Positions 23,788 through 35,469 of a stretch of DNA of 64,000 bases are shown in pieces; positions within the stretch are counted from its first letter, which is position 1; each line of letters starts with the position of its first letter. The notes beneath the pieces were generated by a model. The model saw only the letters and a list, made by a program, of their open reading frames with translations, did no database searches and was not told where the DNA came from. The position numbers and the translations under genes were made by a program. The stretch spans positions 62,573,614-62,637,613 of the forward strand of contig NC_083882.1 in the NCBI RefSeq assembly GCF_032452875.1, written 5' to 3'. The stretch comes from Bos javanicus (Eukaryota; Chordata; Mammalia; Artiodactyla; Bovidae).

Positions 23788-24499
23788 ATTCAGATCAGAT
23801 CAGATCAGTCGCTCAGTCGTGTCCGACTCTCCGCGACCCCATGAATCGCAGCACGCCAGGCCTCCCTGTCCATCACCAACTCCCGGAGTTCACTGAGACT
23901 CACGTCCATCGAGTCAGTCATGCCATCCAGCCATCTCATCCTCTGTCGTCTCCTTCTCCTCCTGTCCCCAATCCCTCCCAGCATCAGGGTCTTTTCCAAA
24001 GAATCAGCTCTTCGCATGAGGTGGCCAAAGTACTGGAGTTTCAGCTTTAGCATCATTCCTTCCAAAGAAATCCCAGGGCTGACCTCCTTCAGAATGGACT
24101 GGTTGGATCTCCTTTCACTCCAAGGGACTCTCAAGAGTCTTCTCCAACACCACAGTTCAAAAGCATCAATTCTTCGGCACTCAGCCTTCTTCACAGTCCA
24201 ACTCTCACATCCATACATGACCACAGGAAAAACCATAGCCTTGACTAGATGGACCTTTGTTGGCAAAGTAATGTCTCTGCTTTTGAATATGCTATCTAGG
24301 TTGGTCATAACTTTCCTTCCAAGGAGTAAGCGTCTTTTAATTTCATGGCTGCAGTCACCATCTGTAGTTGATCTTGGAGCCCAGAAAAATAAAGTCTGAC
24401 ACTGTTTCCACTGTTTCCCCATCTATTTCCCATGAAGTGGTGGGACCGGATGCCATGATCTTCATTTTCTGAATGTTGAGCTTTAAGCCAACTTTTTCT
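23788..24499 (-). mobile_element. BovB LINE 3' fragment
   Basis: The 3' 710 bp of BovB, starting on the plus strand with a (CAGAT)-rich tail at 23790 and breaking off at AAGCCAACTTTTTC. The decayed frame 24422-23805 carries the C-terminal WCWRRLLRVPW and MRWLDGMTDSMD motifs. It sits in the L2, just past the hAT element. Confidence 0.93.
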
Positions 24500-24650
24500 C
24501 TTATCACTCCTCTGGCTCAAACCTTTAATGACATCCCATCTCACCCAGAATAAAAAACCTATATGCAAACAGAGATCCACAAGGTCTACATGTCCTTACC
24601 TAATCTGGTTCCTTGCTGCCTCTCTGATCTCTGATATCATTGTGGTTGTG

Positions 24651-24904
24651 GAAAGAGTAAAGGGAATATCAAGAATGCTTTTAGACATGAGAACTAGGAT
24701 AGTGCCATTTACAGGTGTAAGTAAGCATAACCATATATCTAACAATATTTATTGAACACCTTCTCTGGCGTGAATACCTTGTATGCTCCTGAGTACCTTT
24801 TATGAGTGTAGAATCATGTTAAGCACTAGGTTTATTGTAGTAAACTGTTATCCTTGACCATTTATAGCATAAGAAAGCATAATTAAAAATATTTTTTTTT
24901 AGAA
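24651..24904. other. unassigned intronic sequence
   Basis: AT-rich intron. AACAATATTTATTGAACACC near 24740 is weakly L2-like. Confidence 0.4.
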
Positions 24905-25802
24905 TCAGTTCAGTTTAGTTCAGTCACTCAGTTGTGTCCGACTCTTTGCGACCCCATGAATCTCAGCAGCATGCCATGCCTCCCTGTCCATCACCATCTC
25001 CCAGAGTTCACTCAAAGTCACATCCATCAAGTCGGTGATGCCATCCAGCCATCTCATCTTCTGTCGTCCCCTTCTCCTCCTGCCCCCAATCCCTCCCAGC
25101 GTCAGGGTCTTTTCCAATGAGTCAACTCTTTGCATGAGGTGGCCAAAGTACTGGAGTTTCAGCTTTAGCATCATTCCTTCCAGAGAAATCCCAGGGCTGA
25201 TCTCCTTCAGAATGGACTGGTTGGATCTCCTTTCACTCCAAGGGACTCTCAAGAGTCTTCTCCAACATCACAGTTCAAAAGCATCAATTCTTCAGCACTC
25301 AGCTTTCTTCACAGTCCAACTCTCACATCCATACATGACCACTGGAAAAACCATAGCCTTGACTAGATGGACCTTTGTTGGCAAAGTAATGTCTCTGCTT
25401 TTCAATAGGCTATCCAAGTTGGTCATAACTTTCCTTCCAGGGAGTAAGCATCTTTTAATTTCATGGCTGCAGTCACCATCTGCGGTGATTTTGGAGCCCT
25501 AAAAGATAAAGTCTGAGACTGTTTCCACTGTTTGCCCATCTATTTCCCATGAAGTGATGGGACCGGATGCCATGATCTTCGTTTTCTGAATGTTGAGCTT
25601 TAAGCCAACTTTTTCACTCTCCACTTTCACTTTCATCAAGAGGCTTTTGAGTTCCTCTTCACTTTCTGCCATAAGGGTAGTGTCATCTGCATTTCTGAGG
25701 TTATTGATATTTCTCCCGGCAATCTTGATTCCAGCTTATGCTTCTTCCAGTCCAGCGTTTCTCATGATGTATTCTGCATATAAGTTAAATAAGCAGGGTG
25801 AA
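24905..25802 (-). mobile_element. BovB LINE 3' fragment
   Basis: About 900 bp of the BovB 3' end, antisense to ELP4, from the CAGTTCAGTTTAGTTCAGTC tail to a break just past the SPCLFNLYAE-equivalent. In-frame stops are present and the YADD block is mutated (Tyr to Asn at the codon near 25690). Confidence 0.93.
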
Positions 25803-25846
25803 AATTAGAATAAGAAAGTAAAATTTTAAAAAAATTAATAAAATAA

Positions 25847-25985
25847 GAAGGGACTTCACTGGTGGTCCAGTGATTAAGACCGCACTTCCAGCACAGGGGG
25901 GCACAGGTTCAGTCACTGGTCGGGGAACTAAGATCACACATGCCGTGGGGCACAGCCAAAAAGAAACAAGTAAACAGATAAAGAT
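25847..25985 (+). mobile_element. CHR-type tRNA-derived SINE
   Basis: GGGACTTCACTGGTGGTCCA, CAGTGATTAAGACCGCACTT and GGGGAACTAAGATCACACAT are the tRNA-derived head of the CHR/Bov SINE family. It ends with GCCAAAAAGAAACAAG. Confidence 0.8.
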
Positions 25986-26423
25986 CTCGTTATGAATTGT
26001 GATAAGTAGTATAAAGACAAAGAACACTCTCCATACACTGAGGGGAGGGGGGGAATAAACTTTATGTTCTTTTAGGATGAGGCCTTTCTAAAGACCTAAA
26101 CCTGAGACTTGAAAAAAAATCATAAGAAGAAAAAAGTGGTCTTACAGAGAGCACTAAGCCAAGAAGTTTTCTTGGCTTAGGGAACAGCAGGTGTACTAGG
26201 AAAGGAAAGTAACTGGTGTTTTCAAGTACCTGAAAAGCCTAGTTGTTGAAATAGAGTGAGTGATAACAAGTGTTACAAAGATGAGTTCTGAGAAATAGGG
26301 TTGATGAGTTCAGAGAAGTAGGCAGGTGTCGTACCATGCTTTAAAAATTTATTCATGAAGGGATATAGGTAGAAGCAGTTTCTACCTATATTCCCTGGGC
26401 TTCCCATGGGGAATATATATATA
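25986..26423. other. unassigned intronic sequence
   Basis: Purine-rich unique intron. A short imperfect palindrome ATTCCCTGGG-CTTCC-CATGGGGAAT lies at about 26390-26415, just before a SINE. Confidence 0.5.
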
Positions 26424-26625
26424 GGGCTTCCCAGGTGGCTTGACAGTAAAGACTCTGCCTGCTAAAGCAAGAGACATGGGTTCGATCCCTGGGTCAGGAA
26501 GATCCCCTGGAGAAGGACTGCAGCCCACTCCAGTATTCTTGCCTGGAAAATCCCATGGCCAGAGGAGCCTGATGGGCTGTAGTCCATAGGGCTGCAAAGA
26601 GTCAGACACAACTTAGTGACTAAAC
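26424..26625 (+). mobile_element. Bov-tA SINE
   Basis: Bov-tA from GGGCTTCCCAGGTGGC to GAGTCAGACACAACTTAGTG, full-length apart from a small deletion in the middle (GAGAAGGACTGCAGCCCACT). Confidence 0.9.
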
Positions 26626-27267
26626 AGCAATAGCAGTCCTGTTTATATAAAACTTTATATAGCTTTTCCGAAATTCTTTTCTAACAAAAACTCAGTACAC
26701 ATTAACTTAGGTTCTTAAATGTACTTAGTGATATTTGGTCGAAAAAACTCATGAAAGTCTGGAAGCTAAATGCTCGTCTTACACTATGAGATTCAGTATG
26801 TATATACATCAGTATTGGAAAGGTTATGAGTGAAATGCCAGAATTAAATAAATAGTCGTAATAACTCTGTTTATGTTTGTTTATTGGTAAAATACTCTTC
26901 AGAATCAAACATTTTTATCATCATGCTTCCTAACATCCCGCAGTAATTTTTCTCAGTAAAGAAAGAGGGATTGATATAGACCAGTATCTGAAAGAACATT
27001 CGTCAAATTGTTAACAATGTTTACCTTTGAGTGGTGGATTTTGGGGGGTTTTTTTCCTATCCCTTCTATGTTTTATATGTTTGAATTTTTATGATGAAAA
27101 CATTTTTTTCATAAAGGAAAGGGATTTCAAATAAGTGTGTAAAGTCTAACCCTTTGGGGTTAATATAATGAAATCTTTATATCTCATATCAAACTATATT
27201 TCCAAAGAGTTAAAGATTTAAATACAATAAATTAAATTATAAAAGTAATAGAAGAAAATTAAAGAGA
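26626..27267. other. unassigned intronic sequence
   Basis: AT-rich intron. The stretch 27000-27115 (TTTACCTTTGAGTGGTGGAT ... TTTTTATGATGAAAACAT) resembles the end of an old LINE, but I cannot place it. Confidence 0.4.
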
Positions 27268-27478
27268 GTGTTCCCTAGTGGCTCAGAGGATAAAGCATCT
27301 GCCTGCCATCTGGGAGACCCGGGTTCAATCCCTGGGTTGGGAAGATCCCCTGGAGAAGGAAATGGCAACCCACTCCAGTATTCTTTCCTGGAGAATCCCA
27401 TGGACAAAGGAGCCTGGTGGGCGACAGTCCACAGGGTTGCAAAGAGTCAGACACGACTGAGTGAGTTCACGAGTTCAC
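27268..27478 (+). mobile_element. Bov-tA SINE
   Basis: Bov-tA from GTTCCCTAGTGGCTCAGAGG through GGGTTCAATCCCTGGGTTGG to GTCAGACACGACTGAGTGAG. The ends are slightly uncertain because the tail is a GAGTTCACGAGTTCAC repeat. Confidence 0.9.
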
Positions 27479-27859
27479 TAAAAAGAATGTTTAAAATCTT
27501 GGAGTGGGGAAATAGCAAACAGTATATCTAGTGATTCTCTTTGGAGGAATCAGAACTCTTTGGAGAAATCTTTGATTCAAAGGAAAGAAAACAATAAATC
27601 TGTAACATTTTTTTATTCTTAGATGTGCTTGAAGAATGATGAGGGCATGTCAAAAAGATAAGAAGCCAGCTCAAAAGAACTCCCACTGGCCAAAGAAAAG
27701 ACAATTTGAGCATCAAAATAAATAAATATAGTAATGGATTGTAACCCATTTAATAAAACAGGAAGTCTTGAATATTTATAGACAAAAATTAACAAATAAA
27801 TACATTATTAACAAACAAGATATTTACATACCCTCAAAGTACCTTGCCACAAAATACTG
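27479..27859. other. unassigned intronic sequence
   Basis: AT-rich intron between a Bov-tA and an old LINE. No gene recognised. Confidence 0.5.
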
Positions 27860-28490
27860 ATGACTAAGAAGGGGACAATATAATTTTATGGTGGAGAAGC
27901 CTGGTAGACATCACCTTAATCAAATTAAGATCACCAGTAATGGGGCAAATTGAAGTTATGTATCCCCTGATAGCATGAAATAAAAAGAACTCAGCAATAC
28001 TTCTGTGATATTCCTACCAGGTATTCATAATGTAAACATACCCATGAGGAAACATCAGACAAACCCAAGTTGGGAACGTTCTACCAAATGGCTGGCCTGG
28101 AATCCTTAAGTGTCAAGATTATAAAAGTCAAGAAAAACGTGAGGAATTTGTAGGTTAAAGGAGGCTGAAGAGACAATTTAGATGTAACACATGATTCTGA
28201 ATTCAATCCTTTTGCGATGAAGGATGGTACTAGCACAGGTGGCAAAACTTGAATGGGATCTGAAGATTTGGTGGTAGTATCCAATTTCCTAATTATATCA
28301 ATATCCTAAGTCAGATGGCTATATTATTGTTATATAGGGGAATGTTTTTGTTTGTAGGAATCATACCCCAAGAAGTGATGAGTCATCATGTCAGCAACAT
28401 ATTCTCCAGTGAAATAGAGAATAAAGATTTTTGTTTTATGTATACAACTTTTCTATAAATTTGAGATTGTTTCAGAATTTTTAAAAGTAA
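27860..28490 (+). mobile_element. old L1 3' UTR-like sequence
   Basis: ATCAGACAAACCCAAGTTGG (28048), CTGGCCTGGAATCCTTAAGT (28092) and a tail of TATAAATTTGAGATTGTTTC plus AGAATTTTTAAAAGTAAAAA follow the 3' UTR order of an old mammalian L1 family. It is followed by a TA-rich run at 28490-28530. Confidence 0.5.
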
Positions 28491-28539
28491 AAATATATGT
28501 ATATATAGATATATATACTTATACATATTTAGTAAATTA

Positions 28540-29470
28540 AAGCCATTTTTAAATTAGTAAGAACAAGTTGAGTACCCTAATACAAAATGGGCAGAAGAAA
28601 TCAAGAGGCTGTTCTCAAAAAAGATATAGAAATAGCTAAAATAAGGCTAACTAGTAATCAAAGAAATATAAGCAAAAACCAAAGAAATACCAATTTTTCA
28701 GCTATTAAATATTTAAAATGATAATGTGTTGTGTTAAAGATAGTGTAGAGAAACAAATGTCACTCATCTTAATTGTACAAGTGTGCATTGTTAAAACAGT
28801 TCTAGGAAAGTGTGTCAAAAGTGAGAGTGTACGTTACCATTGTTGCCATCATCCCATTTATAGGAATCAGTAAAATTACTTCTTCTTTGGGAAAAAAATA
28901 AAACTACTTCAGCTAATTTTTCAATCTGGACAATCAGCTCTCTTTTCCCTATCCCATTCTTTCCTTTGAGAAAAACACATTTGGAGTTCAATTTCTCCTG
29001 ATATATAGACTATTAAAAGACTTAACAAGTGAAAACACTTACTAAGATTGTTTACAAAAAAATACATGCACCTCAATCTACATAGTGAAATTATTTCCAA
29101 TAACCAAGATATGAAAGCAAGCTAAGTGTCCATTAACAGAAAAGTGGATAAAGAAGATATGATATACATATACAATGAAATATTACTTAGTCATTGAAAA
29201 ATGGAATTTTGCCATTTGCAACATCATGGATGGACCTGGAGAGTATTATGCCTAGTGAAATAAGTCAGAGAAAGACAAATACTATGTTATCACTTATGCA
29301 TGGGATCTAAAAAATAAAATGAATGAATAAAGCAAAGCAGCAACAGACTCTCAGGTATAGAGCACAAACTAGTGGTTACCGGTTGGGAGAGGGAAGGGAG
29401 GAGGGGCAGGATAAGGATAGGGGATTAAAAAGTACAAACTACTATGTATAAAATAAATAAACTATGCAGA
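28540..29470 (+). mobile_element. L1 LINE 3' end
   Basis: The end of ORF2 and the 3' UTR of L1: AAAATGGGCAGAAGAAATCA (28584), AAGTGTCCATTAACAGAAAA (29124), ATCATGGATGGACCTGGAGA (29223), ACAAACTAGTGGTTACCGG (29364) and an AT-rich tail. It carries many stops. Confidence 0.85.
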
Positions 29471-30690
29471 AACCCCATACAAGCATTTGAGTTTACTGAG
29501 ACCACTGTACTGTTGGCTACCATCTCTCACCTGCCTTGATAAACTCTTTCAGCTAATTAACCATCTTGATCCATGGTCAGCTTTAATCTTCACTTCCTTG
29601 CCCTTCTCTTGCTTTGTCTCACTTTCTCAGCAAAACTACTATTCTAGTTAAATGGTACTCTGACTGAAAAGACAGAAAGTGGTGGTTGTAGGGAGAAGAG
29701 TATATGAACTGAGATTATACAAGGATAGCAGTTATTGATGATGACAAGATCTAGGGTATGACCATGGAAATGGGTATTAGAGGTTGAATGGAGACAAGAT
29801 TGTTGGAAGAGAGATGGTCAAGAAACTGAAAGGCCAGGGTGTTTGAAAGATGAGTAATGACACAAAGTTGGAGAGATGACAGCAGAAAAGATGGGTAGTA
29901 GGAGACATAATCTAGTGACTTTTTTATATCAATAATTAGTGCAGATCAGACTAATTGAACTGAATTATTTTTCGTGAAGGATCATAACCATTCTCAGCAG
30001 TGCCCCTGTCAGTCAGTGGGTTGTTTCAAGATGCATACAGTTCTTCTATCTTCATGATCTTAGTACTTTCCCAGCTGTGGTCCAGAGGTCTGTGCTGGCC
30101 ACAGCCCACCTTTGTTCCGTTAACACATTCCTGGTCTCTTTATGTTCTCTTAATTGAGTATCCATGGTGAAGAGAATCAAACTCAATGTCCTTAGGCAAA
30201 AAGCATCAGAAAAGAAAAATCAATAAATGACATCCTTCAGTGTAATAATAATGGAATTTTTAACTTGAAAATTACTTGTGAGTAGACTTCACAGTCTTTA
30301 TAGCCACATGCAAATTGTATGCTAATATAACTTTAGCTCAGCAAACTGTTTTACACAGTTAGTTGAAACATTTGATATTGTGCCTACAGCCTTACAAGTA
30401 TGTCTCACCTTTTGTCATAGATGAATACCTGAAATATATGTATAAATAGTTTTTTGGTAATACAAATTATATTTTCTCAGTGATTTGCATAATATCAAAA
30501 ATGCTTCATCTTTAGTTTAGGTCAGTCATAATTGATAGTTATAATAGTTTTTCTTCTTAAGAAGTAGTTAACATCAATATTTAAATGCACCAGAAGTTCT
30601 TTTAAAAAGCTAACAGTGAATCATTTTAATGAGGAAAGTCATTCTTAAAATAGAAAAGAAAATTAATCCTTGAATCATGTAATTTTAAGT
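29471..30690. other. unassigned intronic sequence
   Basis: Moderately AT-rich intron. The GA-rich part 29650-29930 could be an old repeat that I cannot name. No gene recognised. Confidence 0.4.
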
Positions 30691-30850
30691 TAGAATGGAC
30701 AACAGAGATTATCTAGTATGCTCCTTTGGTTTACAGATGAGAAAATTTCAAAGTTCAGAACAGAAAATTTAAAGAATTGGCCTCAAATCATGTATTCTGC
30801 TCCAGTTGCTGGTACAGATAGAACTAGAACCCAGATCTTGAGCACACTTT
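30690..30850 (+). mobile_element. MIR-like SINE remnant
   Basis: The pattern GTTTACAGATGAGAAAATTT, AATTGGCCTCAAATCATG and GAACTAGAACCCAGATCTTG fits the 3' half of a MIR or related element. Confidence 0.55.
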
Positions 30851-30926
30851 CCATTGTGCTATACTGGTACCTAGTTTCTATATTTGTAAATATGTGCTTT
30901 TCAATATTGAATTTTCTTTACAAACC

Positions 30927-31254
30927 ATCAGATCAGATCAGTCGCTCAGTCGTGTCCGACTCTTTGCGACCACATGAATCGCAGCACGCCAGGCCTCCCT
31001 GTCCATCACGAACTCCCGGAGTTCACTCAGACTCACGTCCGTCGAGTCAGTGATGCCATCCAGCCATCTCATCCTCTGTCGTCCCCTTCTCCTCCTGCCC
31101 CCAATGCCTCCCAGCATCAGAGTCTTTCCCAATGAGTCAACTCTTCGCATGAGGTGGCCAAAGTACTGGAGTTTCAGCTTTAGCATCATTCCTTCCAAAG
31201 AAATCCCAGGGCTGATCTCCTTCAGAATGGACTGGTTGGATCTCCTTGCAGTCC
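30927..31254 (-). mobile_element. BovB LINE 3' fragment
   Basis: The terminal 330 bp of BovB, antisense, from the CAGATCAGATCAGTCGCTC tail to a break at TCTCCTTGCAGTCCA. Confidence 0.93.
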
Positions 31255-31332
31255 ATACACCGAGTTAATACAAGGCCTACCTATTGGTAAAGTCCTCACC
31301 AATGCAACTAAAAGAAAAATACCTTCCTATGA

Positions 31333-31527
31333 CAGGTGGCTCAGTGGTAAAGAATCTTCCTGCCATCGCAGGAGCTGCAGGAGACATGGGCTTGATCCCT
31401 GGGTCGGAAGATCCCCTGGAGAAGGAAATGGGAACCCATTCCAGTATTCTTGCCTGGAGAATCCAATGGAGCCTGGCATGCTATAGTCCATGGGGTCACA
31501 AGAAGTCAGACACAATTGAGTAGGCAC
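31333..31527 (+). mobile_element. Bov-tA SINE
   Basis: Bov-tA from ACAGGTGGCTCAGTGGTAAA to GAAGTCAGACACAATTGAGT, with a few internal deletions. Confidence 0.9.
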
Positions 31528-31679
31528 ACCCATATATATGACTGTATATCTGAATACTTTGACTGTGTTGAACTGAGCCATGTTCAAACCTCATCTGTAT
31601 TTAGATCCAGAGACTTTTCATTGATTCTGGACCTCACTCTAGTTTAACCAAAAGAACTTGAAGTTTTAGAAAACTTGAA

Positions 31680-31860
31680 TTTTAGGTGCCACTTCTGTTA
31701 CGTAATTGTTGTACAGCCATGGTCAAATTACTTAGTCTCTAATGGGTCTTAATTTTCTCAACCATAAAATGGAGTTAATGGCTGTATTTGCCTCACAAAG
31801 TTACCATAATGATCAAATGATGTGACAGTGATGCAAAAGGTTTTTGAATATTTAATGTGC
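31680..31860 (+). mobile_element. MIR SINE
   Basis: GCCATGGTCAAATTACTTAG, TTTTCTCAACCATAAAATGG and CTGTATTTGCCTCACAAAGT follow the MIR order in sense orientation. Confidence 0.75.
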
Positions 31861-32559
31861 CAGATACTTTGCCAGTTGATATATCATATTTATTATCTAA
31901 GCGTTAACTTTCACTTATCAACTAGTTAATTTCACATATACTGATTTTATTTTGTAATGTTTTTTCACAGATAAAATCTTATCTCCTGTTACCTAAGCTT
32001 TTTTGTTGTTGATACATTTATTCTTTGATCACATTAAGACCTCTGTAGTATTCCTTTGTTCGTTGTTTGATAAGGTAATTATGTATTATTTATTATCTGA
32101 TTATCAGATTTATTTTCTAGATATATATCTGATTTTTTTACAGTAGTATTTTTTATCTTTCTCAATTAGATTAAATGACAAAATTACCTTTCTCAGGAAA
32201 ACTAATGCCATTTCTTGATATAAATTACAGTTCTCTGATGCAAATATCCTTTGGACCTATTGCTGAAAATTGGGGGAGGATGGACATTGATAAGGCATGA
32301 AAGGCTCATGTTTTTTATCAACTTTTTAAAGATGTTAACTTGGGCATCAGCATATAGGTTTACATTGGGTAATTGGACCCCTTTTGTCCATATTTGTTTT
32401 ATTAAGATAAAGAAATTCCTATCAGACAGCATGGTAATACCAGATACATAAACAATGCACCTGGACAATTTTTTAACTAAAGAAAATTTTAAATGCCCTA
32501 TATTTTAAAGGTAAAGTTAAAATTCTAATTTTTAATAATTTTTGTACTGTTGTAGGACG
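31861..32559. other. unassigned intronic sequence
   Basis: Very AT-rich intron. TATTTATTATCTGATTATCAG near 32086 is a local repetition. The frames here (32202-32468 minus, 32251-32451 plus) have no recognised motif. Confidence 0.5.
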
Positions 32560-32637
32560 GGGGAGCCTGGTGGGCTGCCGTCTATGGGGTCGCACAGAGT
32601 CTGACATGACTGAAGCGACTTAGCAGCAGCAGCAGCG
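32560..32637 (+). mobile_element. Bov-A2 SINE 3' fragment
   Basis: A 78-bp tail of Bov-A2 (GGGGGAGCCTGGTGGGCTGC to CGACTTAGCAGCAGCAGCAG), strongly 5'-truncated. The CAG repeat is part of the SINE end. Confidence 0.88.
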
Positions 32638-34333
32638 TAGTTTTAAAGACATTGTAGAATTTCATGATAGGTAATTTTACTATGAAAGTTATCAAAAATT
32701 ATGAAAATCAGGCAAAATAATATACGTGATTTGAAATGTGCTGCTTGTGGGATATGTTGTACATACCATGATAACTTACCTTTGTTAAATGTTTGGAAAC
32801 AATAAGGAAGCCAGGGTCATATTTGTAACTGGATTTACTTCTTAACAACTGTTTTATGAGTTACTAGACTGCTGAACAAATAAAAAGGCAACATCCTCAA
32901 AATTTAAAAAGAGGTTTAATAAAAAAAATTTAGATGACACAAGATATTTATTTTCAGTAAAAAATGTATTACTATAAAATATTGTTGACAAGGACTTGTA
33001 TCTCATGAAGATTAACAATACTTAGTATTTTAATGTTAATATTATATAAACTAGTTCAGTTTTATAAGTTCTAATCCCATGTATCTAAAAATGAATATCC
33101 TCAGTATACCTAAATGTATGATTTTTTTCCCATTGATCAAAGTGTTTATTTTCCTAGAAATCTTACTAGTTTGGAGAAATTTATTTTATTATAATCTTCT
33201 AATCACTGTTAGTGATTGGATTATGTATGTCAATGTGAAATAAGAAAAAAGACTAAGGCATACTTGGCTTTATGTCTTGTTTTTGTTCTCATACCAGAAG
33301 AACCACTGTCTCCAAACCATTGAAGATCTACTATAGTTATCTTATCAAGCTGTGAATAGATGAAATGGATAAATGGTAGCAACTAAAATTAAAAAAGTAA
33401 TTGATGTATGTGGTATTTAGTAATGGGCCTTTTAGACACCAAATTTACTACCAAATACTTGAAGCAGATTTTATTATCGAACAACTTAGGGCAGAGGGAA
33501 AAATACTTGAGAAACTTTTTGAATATATGAAATAATAATGGTCTTAGGTAGATTCATTATTGGTGGATTAGGATACACTGGATGTGTTTCTGATCCACCC
33601 TCCTTTAACCCATAGTGACTTTCGTCAAATGATTGGCTGGAATTCATTTCATAATAAAATCTTGGAGCAGATTGTAGCCGCTGAAGCTAATTGACCCAGA
33701 TAGAAATTGAATCTGTTGTGTTCAAACAAAAACACTGTTCTAATAGTTGGACTCACTAGGACAAATATGTGTTAAGATGCGAAATAGTCACATCGTTGTC
33801 CTTGTGGAATATGATTATTTATAGACACATTTCCTCACTCTAATTTTGTTAGGGTAGAAAAATATCTCCTTCGTTTAATCCATTGTATTTTCATTGAAAA
33901 TGGAGAAATAAGTGTATGAGAAATACTTGTATTGCCAAATCCTTCAATTGGAGTAATACTTGTTTTGCACAGAACACCATTCTCTTCTCTTGGTTTTCTT
34001 TTGTTGTTGTTATTAGAGATGTACTTTTAAACTGGGTGTGACTGTTCAATAAAATGTTTACAAAGATGTGCATATATTTTTGCTGAACCACTTATCATTA
34101 ATTTTGTGCACATTTATTTAAATGGTTTGCTGCATTTCCTAGCTTCTTAAGAGTATTCTTTAATGTTACCTGAATGCTTCAAATTATATTTTCTTCTTTC
34201 CTATGGCGGGCACTTCTACCTATATGATCACTTTACTTAAGATCACAGTAAAGCAAATGCTTTTGTATTTTTAAGATCACCCACAGCTTCTACAGTATTA
34301 GGCACTTCAGTTTTTATGAAATTGCGATGTTCC
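32638..34333. other. unassigned intronic sequence
   Basis: About 1.7 kb of AT-rich intron without a recognised gene or repeat. Confidence 0.5.
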
Positions 34334-34344
34334 AGAATTTCATC

Positions 34345-34620
34345 TGGAGAAGGCAGTGGCACCCCACTCCAGTACTCTTGCCTGGAAAATCCCATGGACG
34401 GAGGAGCCTGGTAGGCTGCAGTCCATGGGGTCGCTAAGAGTCAGACACAACTGAGCGACTTCACTTTCACTTTTCTCTTTCATGCACTGGAGAGGGAAGT
34501 GGCAACCCACTCCAGTGTTCTTGCCTGCAGAATCCCAGGGACGACGGAACCTGGTGGGCTGCCATCTATGGGGTCGCACAGAGTCGGACACGACTGAAGT
34601 GACTTAGCATAGCATAGCAT
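34345..34620 (+). mobile_element. Bov-A2 SINE dimer
   Basis: Two Bov-A2 monomers ending in GACTTAGCATAGCATAGCAT, with an AGCAT tandem tail. Perfect 11-bp target-site duplications AGAATTTCATC lie at 34334-34344 and 34621-34631. Confidence 0.93.
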
Positions 34621-34631
34621 AGAATTTCATC

Positions 34632-35384
34632 ATCATCTCATTTTATCAGACATAGCACACAAGTTGTCCATCATGAAGAATCTTAAATTCAGTTAGTATT
34701 TAAGCAGATTTTCTTAACTCTTATTAAATTTTTGTTATGTTACATAGCACTTGTAAAATATTTTTAAATAGTAACATTAATGCTACTATTCATATAGAAA
34801 ATAGTTTATCCTCTTAAATTTTTATGTTTTCGTTGTCTTTTTAAAAACAAAAGTGGAGTTTATATCCACTTGTCTTCTTTGTCTTAAAACATTGTTTTTG
34901 AATTAGTATTATTTTTGCAATTTTGTTCTAAGAATATTAAAACTTTGATGGAAGATAAACTCAGGTGATCAGGATGTTGATTCAGGTGTACTTGGCATAG
35001 CAGTTCATTAACTATGTGTTAATTATCCATGATTACTCCTGAAAAGCTATAGTGGCTTCATCTTTTAGGTTGCTTCATTAAATCATTAATTTTCTTGGTG
35101 GTAACTAAGCCTGACATAAAATTAAGTCATCTCAGTCTCCACAGATTTTTATCTTCCCATGATGTCAAGAGCATTGAGTTAGTTAATATAGAGTAATGCA
35201 ATTTATTCCATGCATATACTGACTTTTTATTTTAGAATTATTTATATTATTTTGGCTTATCTGATATTTAAGTATAATCTCATAAATGTGTATCTTTTAA
35301 TTAATCATTTAATGTTGTAGCTTACAATTTGTATTTGCTGTGTAATAAGCCCATTTATGTATTTGAACCACTTCTTATCAACAG
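34632..35384. other. 3' part of the 18.8-kb ELP4 intron
   Basis: AT-rich intron leading into the polypyrimidine tract and AG at 35383-35384. No repeat recognised. Confidence 0.6.
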
Positions 35385-35469
35385 TTCTTTGACCCCTGGC
35401 TACATGAAGCTGCTACAGTTTATCCAGAACATTATTTATAAGGAAGGATTTGATGGATCCAATCCCCAG
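35385..35469 (+). CDS. ELP4: ELP4 coding exon (probably exon 6)
   Basis: This 85-bp exon consists of one base completing the split Cys codon plus 28 codons. The acceptor is CTTCTTATCAACAG and the donor is GTATTG, a weaker donor than its neighbours because it lacks the +4A/+5G pair of GTAAGT. The translation, SLTPGYMKLLQFIQNII then YKEGFDGSNPQ, is diagnostic of ELP4. The human equivalent, from memory, has YEEGFDGSNPQ, so one Glu is Lys here. The segment lies in the RecA-like fold just before the central strand of the domain. The exon length is not a multiple of three, so skipping it would shift the frame. It ends in phase 0 and is followed by a 4.5-kb intron. Confidence 0.97.

Larger units (their letters stand above)
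21835..24650 (+). mobile_element. L2 LINE split by nested insertions
   Basis: L2 3'-region sequence is visible at 21835-22080 (AATCTATCGGTAAATCCTGT, CAGATCCTGATCACTTCT, GCATAGCCTCCTAATTAATC). It continues at about 24500-24650 (TCACTCCTCTGGCTCAAACC, CATCCCATCTCACCCAGAAT, TTGCTGCCTCTCTGATC). The material between is a hAT element and two BovB copies. Confidence 0.75.

Noticed and set aside
32615..32637. CAG triplet run as a disease-type expansion
   Set aside because: It is the normal GCAGCAGCAGC end of a Bov-A2 SINE. The same run in reverse appears at 16979, 20071 and 20600.
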